Origin: Undaria pinnatifida
Taxonomy: Eukaryota > Sar > Phaeophyceae > Laminariales > Alariaceae
Direction: 5' to 3'
Length of the DNA stretch: 64,000 bases
Assembly: GCA_012845835.1 (NCBI GenBank)
Contig: JABAKD010000013.1
Coordinates: 14,283,665 to 14,347,664, forward strand
Of this stretch, positions 34,393-45,579 are shown one piece after another. Position numbers and translations under genes: made by a program. Under the pieces are notes generated by a model that searched no databases, was not told the DNA's origin, and saw only the letters and a program-made list of their open reading frames with translations. Every line of letters starts with the position of its first letter. Position 1 is the stretch's first letter.

Positions 34393-34465
34393 AACCCTTT
34401 TAGAACTGGGTCCACCGAAATCGACACAAATTACTTGGAATTAGTGTGGGATAAATTTCGCACCC
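34393..34465. repeat. MITE-like copy, truncated
   Basis: AACCCTTTTAGAACTGGG, then ACAAATTACTTGGAATTAGT, matches the first two thirds of the 40513 copy. It runs out into a C-rich stretch with no matching right end. Confidence 0.6.
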
Positions 34466-35525
34466 CCCCACCCCCTCCAAAACCCTCTTCTGGTAACCAT
34501 GCCCGTCCATCCCACTTCAAACTCCACCCAATTCTGGATGCAGGGCAGGGGCCCAATTCTGGACGCAGGGCAGGTGCGCAATTCTAGCTCCCCGCGACGA
34601 CCCCCGCAGGCACTCCAACTCTCCACGTTTCGGCCGCTGTAGCACAACGCAGAAGACGGCGTCCACCGCAGTGGAGACGACACCTCCAAGCTGGCAATGG
34701 GAAGCAGAAGCATCACCCACATATACGCGTATTGCTGTGCTCTTTTGGGTTAGTACGGACGGCCGCCGCGTCGTGCCACCCCAGGAACCCCCAACCACAT
34801 ACCGACCTCTCGCTCAACTCCGACTCAACCGTTCTGCCTACCGGTCTACCGACCACACCATAAGATAAGGTGTGTGTGGGGGGGGGGGGTAGGAACTTGC
34901 GTGTGCCTAGAAGTACAAAAAAAAAAACACACACACACACCCGCCGATTTAACGGTGCTGTTTTAGCTCAGCCTTTTCCTCTCTCCCAGTCAAGTCAGCC
35001 AGCCACCCAGCAGACCACACACGGGCGGACATCTAAAGGATTCGCTGCCTAAAAAAAGTCACGTCACCACCGCAACAAGAACAAAAAGAAGTAAAAAAAA
35101 AGGGCACAACGACACGCTTTTACCAAATCAATTTATTTCCCCTCCTCCCCCTCCCCGCCCCCCCACCCCCACACGCCTACGACTATCGAAAATCCATACA
35201 CCCAAGCACAACGGTCTGCACTCCTGCACCCCCGGCAGTCGCATGCCGCACGCGCCCCCCTCTCTTAATAATCTCGAAAAAACAGCACGTCGATTGTCCT
35301 CCCCCCCTCCCCTGGAACATGTATCGAGGCGAACCTTTATCGGCGTTTTGAAACGAGTCAATGATCGCCAATCAGAGCCCCCTCCCCCTCCCCTCCCCCC
35401 CCCCCCCTCCCCCTTTGGACATACAGGTGACAATCGCAATCGCCCACCATCCCCTCTCGCCCCCACCCCCCCCCCCCGCCTGACATCCACGCAGGTGATA
35501 TCACAGTCCCAACGCTACAAAGGAA

Positions 35526-35883
35526 TCAAGTCGATGATCGCCGACCGGGCTCCGAGTTGGTCGAGCTCCTCCTAGAAGACGACGACCGCAAGCCTCCCCC
35601 GTACGACAACTTAGGCCGATGGAAAGGCTCTTCATCCCCCCAATCATCTCCATTAGGGTGCCCCGCCCCCCCCGACACGTCCAGCCCTCCCTCTGCGCTG
35701 GAGCCGTACATGGACCTCGCCATCGCCTCGCCCTCGGAGGGCGTTCTCGAGCGGCTGTGGCCGTGGCGGGAGCTCTTCCTCTTGTACGTGAGCTTGGGGC
35801 GGTCTATCTGGTCGTCGTCTAGCTCCGATTCGGTGGCAGCAAGGTCGCCCATGTTGGACACGCTGGCGTTAGAACCTCTCCGC
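35526..35883 (-). CDS. Terminal exon of the Ser/Arg-rich protein
   Basis: After the acceptor CTCTCTACAG it reads RRGSNASVSNMGDLAATESE, the DRPKLTYKRK motif, a Gly-rich middle, HRPKLSYGGG and SRRSSTNSEPGRRSST, then TGA at 35526-35528. The opposite strand is also open over most of the stretch; the minus strand is preferred because of the splice match. Confidence 0.6.
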
Positions 35884-38257
35884 CTGTAGAGAGTGAGACA
35901 CGGCACAGAGGTGGCAGGAGGCGGAGCGGCGGACAAAGCAAGGAGCACACGAAGAGCACACGAGGATGGGAGGACGAAGAGCAGCGATTGCGGCCGTACG
36001 GAGGGGGGTCAATCAAAGCCTGCACGTCCCATCGCCACAACCCGTTTGGGGGTTGAGAGGGGAAACTCCGAAAAACAAAAGAAAAACGTGACAACCGTAG
36101 CATCAGCATCAGCATCAGCATCAGCCGGAGTGTACGGCACAACCCGGGCTACTGCTGGGATAGGGAGTCAACGATGGAGCGCCCAAAACTCTACGCAAGG
36201 AGTGGCATGGCAAGCGAGCTGCATAACGCTACTTGTATGGCACGCTGACATCAATAAGGACCGCCGCCAATATCACACTTTTCATATCGTTTGTCGCCAC
36301 ACTGGGTCCTATGATAAAAGGGTTGCTTAACCCCTTTAGAGCCCCCAAATCCCTGCCTACACTAAATTCAAGTAAATTTGTCCCCCAAAACAGTGTTTCC
36401 AGGTGTGATGACCCATAAAGAGGGGCACCCATGATTTCAAGGGGTTACATTCCACAAGTTATTATTTAGTCGGACGAAGGCTTGATTCAGGCAAATAATT
36501 TTGTCGAGTTGGACTAAAAGGCTACGTGAAATTGTTGTGTTGTCGGGTTGGACCTAAAGGCTAAGTGAAAGGATTTGGTCGAGTTGGACCAAGGCCTACA
36601 CACCCCTCGCGGGAATAAGGCAACTCCTGCATCTATATAGCTATCTAACCGACATGACCAGCTAGTTTGATGTGAATCTACGAGCGAAGCAAGTGCCGAC
36701 CCTTGGCAAGGCCCAAACGCAAGGCGCATACCGTAGCGGGGAGTTGAAGGGGGGGCGGAACCCCCTTTTTAGACCCCGGATCTGTGTTGAGATACGGCGA
36801 ACAAAGAGCAAGGATCAGACGCAGGGGCTATTAATGTAAATGCGAGGACGAGCAAAATAACACAAGACAAAAATACATCGCGCCAGAGCGCAGCTACGAA
36901 CACGCAAAAACATGTGCCCACCCGCGGCTAGGTGGATTTCAAAGGCCGGGAGGCATGAGCTGCCCGCCCGCTCATCGACCCGCCCACAATCTCTGTATCC
37001 TCACGAACGGAGGTGTCAGCCACCCAGTTCACAAGCCCACTCCATCCATCCACCGCAACCACCCCACCCGCCAACCACACCCACACCGACACGTAACCCA
37101 CCCACGACCCAACTCAACCCCGCCGATCACACCGATACGCACACTGACACTTGTACGAACGCACCCCACCACCCGCCCAACCCAGCTCACTCAATCCACC
37201 GACCAGTGTCCACGCCGACACACGTAAGGACACCTCCCACTTAACCCACCCACCCACACCCACACCAACACATTGACCAACACGTCCAATCCAATCCATC
37301 CGCCCCCACTTCGACTTTTTGCTCCTGGGGTATTTTCTGTTTTGTTTTCGAGAGTCATGAATAACAGTGGGACCTGTGTGGCGACTAGGGACTAGGTTAT
37401 CTCGATGATGTCCATGGGTTAACGCCATCACAACAACTATTAAATCAAGATAATAGATATAAATAACCAGCCCACAGCAACGACAACACCAACACCAACT
37501 CTATTAGTAGCGTAGCGATAGCGTCCGCTCGGCTCCAGCCTGACAACAACTGCAACAAAACCAACACCAACAAAACCACACCAATACGAACACCAACAAT
37601 ACCAACAACCACAGCACAACAGCCACACGGCCACAAGGACACATGCACGGATGCGCACGCACCTGAAGGTTTTGCTGTTTCTCTTCTTGCCATCCGATGT
37701 CACGGGTGCTCTTGCCGCCCAGTCATCCGAATGGGCCCCTTTCTCGTCTGAGCTAGACCGCGACTTCTCGTACGTCTGGATCAGTTCCTGAAAGACAAGA
37801 GATGGTCAAGAATGCGCAACGTGCGATCGATGGGCAGTGAAATTTGACATGTCAGCACGTGCGCGTTAGTGACTGCTGTGAGCGACGGTGAGCGAAAATG
37901 AACGAAAGCCGAAACCTAGACGGGCAAAATCACAAAATCAGGAGAAAATCGAACAAAAAGAAAACGAAGGAAACACGCCAAAAACGAAACATGGCGAAAA
38001 ATGAGCAAAATGAATGAAAAAAAGAGCGGGAAAAGAGCGCAATCATCGTCCACGCGAGGGCCCGTAGGCATGGCACGGCCAACACGAAGCAACATATCCT
38101 CCGCTTTTCCAGTGCTTTTCAGACATTTCACACGGGAAGCGTGTCGGCGACAAGCCGCTAATTGCTTCCGGTAGGACAACGGGGCACCTGGGCAGCAAGC
38201 GAGGCAAGAGTAAGTATCATCCGTTTCCAAGCACACCCAACCCAATTCATCGCTCAT
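35526..38257 (-). CDS. Disordered Ser/Arg-rich protein, three inferred exons
   Basis: Exons inferred on the minus strand are 38257 down to about 38054 (tentative), 37787-37663 and 35883-35526. The last two join exactly in phase: the first ends TTC AG before GTGCGT and the next starts G CGG after CTCTACAG, giving KTFRRRGSNASVSN. The product is rich in Ser, Arg, Gly and Asp, with no fold visible after the first exon. A motif is duplicated, DRPKLTYKRK and HRPKLSYGGG, about 52 residues apart, each after an acidic patch. It ends GRRSST. Function is unknown; the tail resembles phosphorylated linkers of nuclear or cytoskeletal proteins only in composition. Confidence 0.5.
36098..36126. repeat. (CATCAG)n hexanucleotide repeat
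   Basis: About four to five perfect CATCAG units inside the intron 35884-37662. Confidence 0.85.
36329..36446. repeat. MITE-like copy, AACCCCTTTAGAGC family
   Basis: Begins AACCCCTTTAGAGCCCCC and ends TTTCAAGGGGTT. The core has CACTAAATTCAAGTAAATTT and CCCCCAAAACAG. It lies in the intron of the minus-strand Ser/Arg-rich gene. Confidence 0.75.
37663..37787 (-). CDS. Internal exon of the Ser/Arg-rich protein
   Basis: After the acceptor TGTCTTTCAG it reads ELIQTYEKSRSSSDEKGAHS, then DDWAARAPVTSDGKKRN and SKTF. The donor is CAG followed by GTGCGTG. Length 125 nt, starting in phase 0 and ending in phase 2. Confidence 0.65.
38054..38257 (-). CDS. Tentative Cys-rich first exon
   Basis: From ATG at 38257 it reads MSDELGWVCLETDDTYSC, LACCPG, KQLAACRRHASRVKCL, then KSTGKAEDMLLRVGRAMP. 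Cysteines and a histidine in the order C-x8-C-x2-C-C, C-x2-H-x5-C suggest a zinc-binding unit. A weak donor, CGC followed by GTGGAC, would join it in phase 0 to the exon at 37787. Another donor such as GTGAAA at the RVK codons cannot be excluded. Confidence 0.35.
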
Positions 38258-38307
38258 AACTACCCGACAAAGCTTACACGGCCACTGCTGTTGTAATCGA
38301 AAAGAAG

Positions 38308-38400
38308 GCGCGTACCACGGGGGAGAAGGGACGACTTGTGTGCCCCAGGCTTGCCCAGAACGCCGTTGAGGGCAAACCCTCCTACGAATACGAATACGAG
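38308..38400 (+). mobile_element. SINE-like relic (body only)
   Basis: GGGGGAGAAGGGACGACTTG, CAGGCTTGCCCAGAA and CGTTGAGGGCAAA match the 3' body of the tRNA-derived family seen at 62902-63294. The tRNA-like head is absent. It lies just upstream of the possible first exon of the minus-strand gene. Confidence 0.55.
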
Positions 38401-38894
38401 TATCATACGTTGAAATGGAGAGTTACAAGTGATTAGACCAGGTCAAAAAAACAACACGATTGAAATGGCGAGTGAAAAGTGACGAATAGATCAGGCAAAA
38501 AAAAAAACGACCGGAGATTATGTCAAAATGAAATAGATGAATAGGCCAACAGCAAAAATGAACACCAGATATCACCAGCAGACACAACAATCCGGCGCGG
38601 TGATAATTAGCATTCATGTATTATTGCATCAATCAACTCTTTTGGCACCCAGGTTTGAAACAGAAAAGCAAAAACAAAAACGCGATCTTATCGAAACGTC
38701 CGGGACGCGTGCGCACGACTACAAAAGCAGTGTGTATTACAGAAACAGAATAGCAACAGCTGTCGACTTTGTACGTGCCTTCATTTCTATCGCGACAAGA
38801 GTACAACACCTCCCTCGTCGACTCGTATCGAATTGGTTACCCAGATAAGAGTGCAACACTTCCCTCGTCGACTCGTATCGAATCGAGTAGTAGT

Positions 38895-39215
38895 GTAGTA
38901 GTGGTTACCCTCGAATGCTACGATACTGTTATTAACAGAGTTGGTCCTGGAGTACAAATCAATCCCACATGGGTCGGACTCGTGAGTTTATTTGCAAACA
39001 AAATAAAATAAAAGAAAGCAGCTGCTGAGTGCGCCTGTTAATAGCGCCGATACGCGAAAATAATCCATGTAAGTCGACTAGGGAAGAGAAAGGGCTGAAG
39101 TCCTCGCGACAAGAACGAAGGCACGTGCTGCAGTGGGGAGGGGCGAGAAGAGCGAGCCTGCAAAGCATATGTGACCCTGGATCCGACTTACGTCTAGGGA
39201 GGAAGATGGATCATT
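38895..39215 (+). mobile_element. Dispersed repeat family F, copy 1
   Basis: GTGGTTACCCTCGAAT, AGTTGGTCCTGGAGT, GGGTCGGACTCGTGAGTTTA, GAGAAAGGGCTGAAGTCCTC and CGTCTAGGGAGG recur in the same order at 61960-62245, and the second half alone at 61430-61580. It has no coding capacity. Confidence 0.75.
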
Positions 39216-40512
39216 TGTGCGAAGATAACAGATGGGATACGCAGAAACAAACCAAAAAAAGGAAAAAGGTAACATCTCCGGTGGGGATACGAAAGCCAGC
39301 TAAAATAAAAACAAAAAGCAAAAAAATGAAGCAGTATCACGCAGTTTGCAAAGAGGAGTATCGACCACTTGGCCGGTCTACCTCACACCTACCTCTTTTA
39401 CACCCCCTGCTGTAGCACAGGCAGGCGACCAATTTGAACCATTTTTATGAAATGCTGCGCGCGTGTCGTATGCACAAAAACATCTCCCTATTCGCCGTCA
39501 ATTTTTCGCACTTATGTTCGCTCCCAAGAATATACTACGCGCAGACATCGTTGGCCAGGCGAGGCCACGTCTCTCACAAGTGAGCCGCACAAATTGTTCG
39601 CTAGGCTCTTTATGTACATGGCGAGATTTCATCCATTTTGGCTCAGTTTTGGAGGCTATGCATACGAGCTGGGTCGTCGGTTTTACTGGGGGCGCATTTA
39701 GTCCAGGGTCGAGCGTACCATACTCTGCACAACGGTGCTCGGGTACCAACCCTGATTCTCATGGTCCTAGCCGGGCAGATACCCGGGTACATCTAGAGTG
39801 TATACAATCCGTCATCATTCATTAGTGAGGTGCCTTGCAAAGACGACAACGCCCGCACTACAGCGAGACACACCGCACTTTACCAAGCTGATGCGGTACT
39901 CTGTCGCGACTGATAGAGTTTTTCCATTGCACTAAACTGGGGCCCCGAACTAAAGAGCGTACACCGCACGGCCGCACAAACAAGGCACCCCGACTGCGCC
40001 CTACAAAAAACGATCTCTTGGCATGTTTTGTCGGTTTCACCTCTCAGTTTTAGCGGCTGGCTGTGGCCGTCGGCGTGAGTGGGACAAGGACGTCTTGGTG
40101 GCCCCCGCCAGAGGACATGTGTTGTACGAAGGGCCACTTTTTCTTGGGAAGGAAACGTAAGGACCTCTCAGACTAGATAAAAAAAGCAAAAAAGGTCCTT
40201 ATATTTTCCTCCGGAGGGGCATACCGCACAGGTTCAGTTTTGGCCTGGCACTTGCTGTCTGCTTTCATCGCCACACGACAGCGAAGTGGCGTCACAGCAG
40301 TTCAACCATCACGGCGTCAAGAGACGCAGAAAAAGCTCCACTCCACCCCGCTCCGCCACTGCCATCACCTATTTACCAAAACTATTTACCGCATACAGCA
40401 CAGCAGTACTGGTACCTCTTTTCAGCCCGGAAATGAAAAGGCCACGTGGTACAAACATCAACAAAAAACGGTCCTGACGCTTCCGGAGAGAGTTTTCTTT
40501 TTTTTTGACCTT

Positions 40513-40598
40513 AACCCCTTTACAACTGGAAACCCGTTTTTGGGGACAAAATTACTTGGATTTAGTATAGGGAGGGGTTCGGGGGCTCTAAAGGGGTT
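40513..40598. mobile_element. MITE-like element, best copy of the AACCCCTTTA family
   Basis: An 86-bp element starting AACCCCTTTACAACTGG and ending GGGGGCTCTAAAGGGGTT, so the terminal 10 bases are exact inverted complements. The centre holds AAATTACTTGGATTTAGT. It has no coding capacity, as expected of a non-autonomous DNA transposon relic. Target-site duplications were not clear. Confidence 0.8.
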
Positions 40599-41107
40599 CA
40601 TCCTCCGGCGGACGGGAAAAAACAAAAAAATAAAGCTTAAGCCCACCACACTTCCACGTGGTTTCATACATGTCGAGTGGATTCAACTCAGTTGCATTCG
40701 CAATCCAGCGCTAGCTGGCGTATCCTTCAGTTCCCGTGGCAGCGGCATCTCAATCGAGTTGTCCCTATCGACGGTCACCGTTACCATCAATACTACTACT
40801 CCAGCAGATCAAGCTGCTGTTGTATACGGATTCGTGAGTATGTCGAGTATGTCGACCCGACATGATCCCTGGGGATGAGTTATCATAGATATCATAGCAC
40901 CACGAACGCAATCGTTCGGGGTAGTGTTGGACTTGCGCAAGCTCCGGACAGAGCGAGCGGTAGCAGCTTCGCCACGATAACGGAAAACGTGGTGGCCGGG
41001 TAAAAACCGTCGCAACTTTACACGAAACAAAATACACCTCAGCTGCCTGCCAGATCGAAGGTGGCCGTCAATTTTATTTTTGGAAGCTGCGCATGATATT
41101 TCATGAT

Positions 41108-41885
41108 TTTTTTTGAAGGACGTCCGCCGTGAGTTCGATAAGTTTCCGGTCAATACTCACATTTGCAAAAGCTGCGTTGTGGGTACTTGCAATATACTAC
41201 GATCGTATGTGGGTGAGTTTTTTCTTAATGGAAGGGGTCCTATTCTTTTGTTTCAAAAAAAAATATATATATATATATATTTGATGAAAAAATATCTTCA
41301 GGACGTCAGCTGTGAGTTCGACGAATTTCGGGTCAATACTCATCTTTGCAAAAGCTGCGTTGTGGGTACTCGCAATATACTATATGGGTGAGTTTCTCAT
41401 TGGGAGGGGTCCTATTTTAAATATATATATATATTATGTTTTGTTTTTCTCCACCATAATGGTTAGTGTTGGTATTTTTAATTTAGGTGGGGGATTTTGA
41501 GCTAGAATCATATCTACTTCATAAATTTATTGCTGTAGTTTCCACTACACTGCTCTATCATACGTATGGTGTTAATAGGTGGTTTATTTAGGTTTTTCCC
41601 CCGCTTTAATATCGGGAGGAGTACGAATACACAGCAGTATTACCAGTTATCTAATATGTAAATATTAATACAGCATTCGAGATATAAAAGTCAGCTACTC
41701 GCCCCCCCCCCCGCAAAAAAAAAAAAAGATTGTGGGACTCGAACCCACGGTTCCATATTGATACGCTTCGCTGTCACTCTAAACATTTTATAAAAACATT
41801 TCAAGGACGTCAGCCGTGAGTTCGACGAATTTCGGGTCAATCGTACTCATCTTTTCAAGCTGCTTGTTGGCACTTGTAATATACT
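41108..41885 (+). repeat. Three fragments of dispersed family B
   Basis: Segments at 41108-41215, 41295-41385 and 41803-41885 each contain GGACGTC(C/A)GC(C/T)GTGAGTTCG, a GGTCAAT motif with CTCA(T/C).TTT.CAA, and AGCTGC. They resemble the start of family B (GATTTCGTCGAAACTCATC, TTTGCAAGCTG). The first two give ACTTGCAATATACTA or ACTCGCAATATACTA directly afterwards, which points to local duplication. Confidence 0.6.
41728..41790 (-). repeat. tRNA-like relic
   Basis: On the minus strand CCGTGGGTTCGAGTCCCACA is a perfect T-arm with B box. It is followed by AATC and a run of 13 T, which would serve as a Pol III terminator. The 5' half does not form an acceptor or D stem, so this is a tRNA-derived relic and not a tRNA gene. 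Confidence 0.55.
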
Positions 41886-42917
41886 ACGTGGGTACAAATA
41901 TTTTTACATGGATCGATGGTGCAAGTAAGGGGCTCCGTAAATCCCTGGAATATACCCACGCGAAAAAGTAAAAACAGGCATCTCAGCTGCTACAGCAGTA
42001 CATACAAATATGTAGAAAACTATCTTTGCACGCTGCGTTTGATATCATACACCGATCGCGCGTGGAATTTTTGGGGCAACGTACATCCCTCTAGAGTAGT
42101 AACAAACCCATCCGCTCGCCACAAGACACAGCGTACAACTGCTGCTGTTGTCGACGTTGCTGGGAGGTTGGGAAGGTTGGAAAGGTTGGAAAGGCGGGAA
42201 ATTAACGTACCGAATCCCCCCGAAAATATCATTTTCGGACCAGCCGAGAAAGTTGAAAATTAAGAATTTCCACATTTGGTCACCACATAAAGCAAGTTCG
42301 GTACAGTATTTAACGATTCCGGAAATCGAAATTCGGAAATTTGGCTGCAGCACGGGGGGGGGGGGGACGGCGACCGCCCCCGAAAAACACAATAAAATGA
42401 TACTTTAGACTTGATAGAAGTATATATGGAAGTTGCACACACAGTTTGCAAGGATAAGCTAAGTTGCGCGAATTCTTCTCATCTGACAACAGAAATGTCT
42501 TTGTTATGTATACTAGTACCTGGTATTAAAAATTGTAGAACGTGCGTATTAGACTATGTACGCACAATACCGCAGAAACACGGTACATTTTTTTTGCATA
42601 TTTACATTACATACTGTACTGGTATACGTAAAGTGGATTAATGGATACAATACAAAGGGTGTAACTCACATCATGCACTGAGTTAACTTCCAAATTCAAG
42701 TGAAAAAAAATCAAGTCAAACCATCATGGTTTCAGTGGGGTTGGCTAACGAAACACCAATTTCATAATTTCGGGGGACGATAATACCTGGTACGGGATTT
42801 CCAACATTCAAGGCAGACGAAAACAAGAAACAGGCCAATAACGACCACGCCAGCTGCGAGCGCTACTCGTGGAGCGACCGACGTAGTGGTCGATGTCAAT
42901 CAAGCTCCACAAGCAAT

Positions 42918-43092
42918 GAAAGTAAATGCTTCGCATACCAGATTTCTTAGTCAGAGGGTGAACAAACGATTAGCCTCCATATCCGACAGAGACGACATTG
43001 ATCGATCGATCACACGCAAAGAGAGCAAATGCTTAGTAGTGTGAACAAAACAATTAGTCTCCACATCCAACACAGACGACATTAATCGATCA
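42918..43092. repeat. Tandem duplication of about 90 bp
   Basis: Two copies share GTAAATGCTT or GCAAATGCTTAGT, GTGAACAAA, ATTAG(C/T)CTCCA(T/C)ATCC, and AGACGACATT.ATCGATC. It lies just downstream of the RING gene's stop codon. Confidence 0.75.
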
Positions 43093-43124
43093 AGAATACA
43101 TGCATGCGCGCGTCTCGCTTTCCT

Positions 43125-45579
43125 TTACCATACCGGACCGCAAAAATCACAACTCGCCTGCACAGACGACGAAGCCGTCAAATCAATCCTTCCACCGGGC
43201 GGAGAGTTTTCCGACTCGTTCGCAAAAGCCGAATTCTCGCCGCGACCGCCCGACGCGGCGCCGGTTCGCGACGACGTCGACGCAGCCCCCGACCCAAACA
43301 GCCGCACGCCCGAAACAGCCCCGCCGCGCCTGCTAGAACCCGACGACCTCGAGAATACCTTAGACGTAATGGTCGGACCCGAGGGGAACCCTCCCGCGTC
43401 CGAGTGTTCACCGTCCGCGATCTCCGCCGAGGCAGAACTATTCCCGACTAGACCGTTAGTCGAGCCGTTCTCGTGTCCGACACTCGATCCGTTGACGCTC
43501 CCGTGGCTGGTAGCCCCCCCAAGGCCGTAAAACTCCGCGCTCCCGGCAGACGCTGGGATGCGGATGCCCCATCCGCGCCCCGGCGTCCTGACCGGCGTCT
43601 CCGTCTGCGACGAGCTCGCCGCTTCCGCCGAATACGCCGGGGTAACCACATCCACGCCTTCGCCACCAGTCCCGCCCTGAGCCCGGTCCGTCTGCGCGCC
43701 CTGCTGCTGATCCGCCTCGCCCACCGGCAGAGACGCGTCGAAAACCGGCGCGGGTGCCGATGAAGTGGAATTCCAGGTGGCAACCCTCGCCGCGGCCATG
43801 GGGGGTGCGGGGGTGCCCTTGGTCACGGGCCCCGTCTTCGGCGGGGTCGTCCTGTGCTGCTGCTGCAGCTGCGAGGCTCTCCTGCCGCCGGAGAGCCGCG
43901 CTGAATTCCTCCGACTCCTTCGGTCCGCGCTTCCCTCCGCCCGCCCATCCGATCCGCTCTCCCCTCCGCTGCTAGCTTCCGAGTGCTCCGCTCCGGCCGA
44001 GACACGTGCTCCGCCGACTCCCCCCCTCGACGAGGTCACCGAGTACGCGGAGCGCTCTTCGTGAGGCCGGCCGAGGAGCTTCGACACCGCCTCCGCCGTC
44101 GCCGCCGCTCCGGCAATAAGCATGTGGTTTCCCGAGCCAGACTTGGACCCCGACACCGACGGCCGGCGGCGGGATTTCTTCCCGGAGCCCACCTCATCCG
44201 CCGAGGTGCTTCCCGTCGACCACTGCCGCCTGTGCCCGGGCCCTTCTTTCGAACTTGAGTTTTCCCGGGAAACGTGCGGTTTGCGCGGGCCGTACGTGAG
44301 CGCTTTGGTCGTCACCTCCTCGTCGGCACTGTCATCGTCGTAGTGGTTGTGCCTGCTGCTGTTTGTCGCGAACACGCGTTCGCGCTCTCCGCGGTCCCCG
44401 CCAAAGTCGGACTCGCTCTCGCCGCCGGACCGCGCAAAGTCCCCTCCTCCCCCCCCGCCGCCTCCCCCCGACGCCGACGCCGATGCCGACGCCGACCCCA
44501 CCGCGGCCGTTCTCGGCCTGCGGCCCGACTTCCCCGTCTTCTTTGAGGCACCGGCATCCGACCCCCCTGCCTTCACCTTGCGAACGGTGATCACTGCCGG
44601 TCCCCCCGCACCCTCCCCCACGCCCACATTCCCGGTGCCGCGTTTCCCCTTCCCCTTCCCTTTCCCCTTCCCCTTGCCTCCAGAGGACGCCCACGCCCCC
44701 GCTCCATCCTCCCCGAACATCGGCTTGGTCAGCACCTTCGTGCCGCCCGCTCCGTTGTTCCTCCGGCTGGCGTGCCTGCTCAACATCGCGTCCGAGCTCG
44801 CCCTCAACTTGTCCGCGTCCCTCGAACCCACCCCGAGGTCCGACCTCGACCGCGGGCTGTTGCTATCAGGACCTCGGAAGCTCCCTCCTCCCCCTCCTCG
44901 GTGGGGCGCCGTCCCGTGCGCGACTCGCCCGGACCCTCGGATCCGCTCGCTGCCGGTGTTAAACGACGACGACCGCTTCCTCTGGATGCGGTGTTGCCGT
45001 CCCCCAACCGACCCGCTCACGCTCTGAGCTCGCTGGGGGCCCCTCAACGCTGAAGCCCCAGCGGAGCTCGACTGGGGGGGCCCAGCCCCGCGGGCCGCCA
45101 GTCCCCCCCTCTCCCCCGCCCTGCCTCGCGCGCTGTTCGCCCGCCTCGTCTCTGAACTGAACGAGGTCACCCGGTTTTGTCGGCCTCCGTCAAACTGCTG
45201 CTGCTGCGCCGCGTTTAGGACGCGGTCGTTCCACCGCCCGTCCTCCGAGCGTGTTCCGCCAAGGCCTCTCTCGCTGCCGTGCTGGCTAAGAGGACCCGGC
45301 GCGGCGGTTCCCAGCATCTGCCGCCAGGTGCCCCGCGAGTCCGCACGAGCACCGTGGTGGTGGCCGCCGGGCTCGGATCGAGCCATGCCGGCCGCGCCGC
45401 CGCCGCCACCGTGGGTGCTTCCGCCTGTGGCCGTGAGGGTGTGAAGAGGCTCGGGGGCTTCTAGGTGGCGTTTGCAGAGGGGGCAGACGATGTGCGTATT
45501 GCACCACTTGTTGATGCACGCTTTGTGGAAGACGTGGAGGCAGGGTAGAAGGCAGAGGTCGGCTCCTTCTACGTAGGCG
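43125..45579 (-). CDS. RING protein exon with second half of RING and disordered tail
   Basis: A single exon of 2455 nt. It starts AYVEGADLCLLPCLHVFHKA and completes the RING within 50 codons, then carries low-complexity sequence with Gly runs and basic-acidic patches. Wobble positions are strongly GC-rich. The frame stays open upstream of the acceptor only through pyrimidine-rich intron sequence. Confidence 0.85.

Larger units (their letters stand above)
30420..35520. other. Gene-poor region with homopolymer tracts
   Basis: No supported exon. It contains long C or G runs (31369-31384, 32985-33002, 33137-33160, 34106-34130), the minisatellite at 31930-32230, a GCTA tetranucleotide run near 33926, a MITE relic at 34393 and C-rich sequence at 35140-35490 just after the 3' end of the minus-strand gene. 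Confidence 0.4.
38400..43120. other. Gene-poor interval between the two minus-strand genes
   Basis: No supported exon. It contains family F (38895-39215), the clean MITE at 40513-40598, family B fragments (41.1-41.9 kb), a tRNA-like relic (41728-41790), a TA run at 41262-41281 and a tandem duplication at 42918-43092. Overlapping open frames at 39.4-40.1 kb match nothing I recognise. Confidence 0.4.

Noticed and set aside
41728-41790. Functional tRNA gene on the minus strand
   Set aside because: Only the T-arm and terminator fit; acceptor and D stems cannot be formed.
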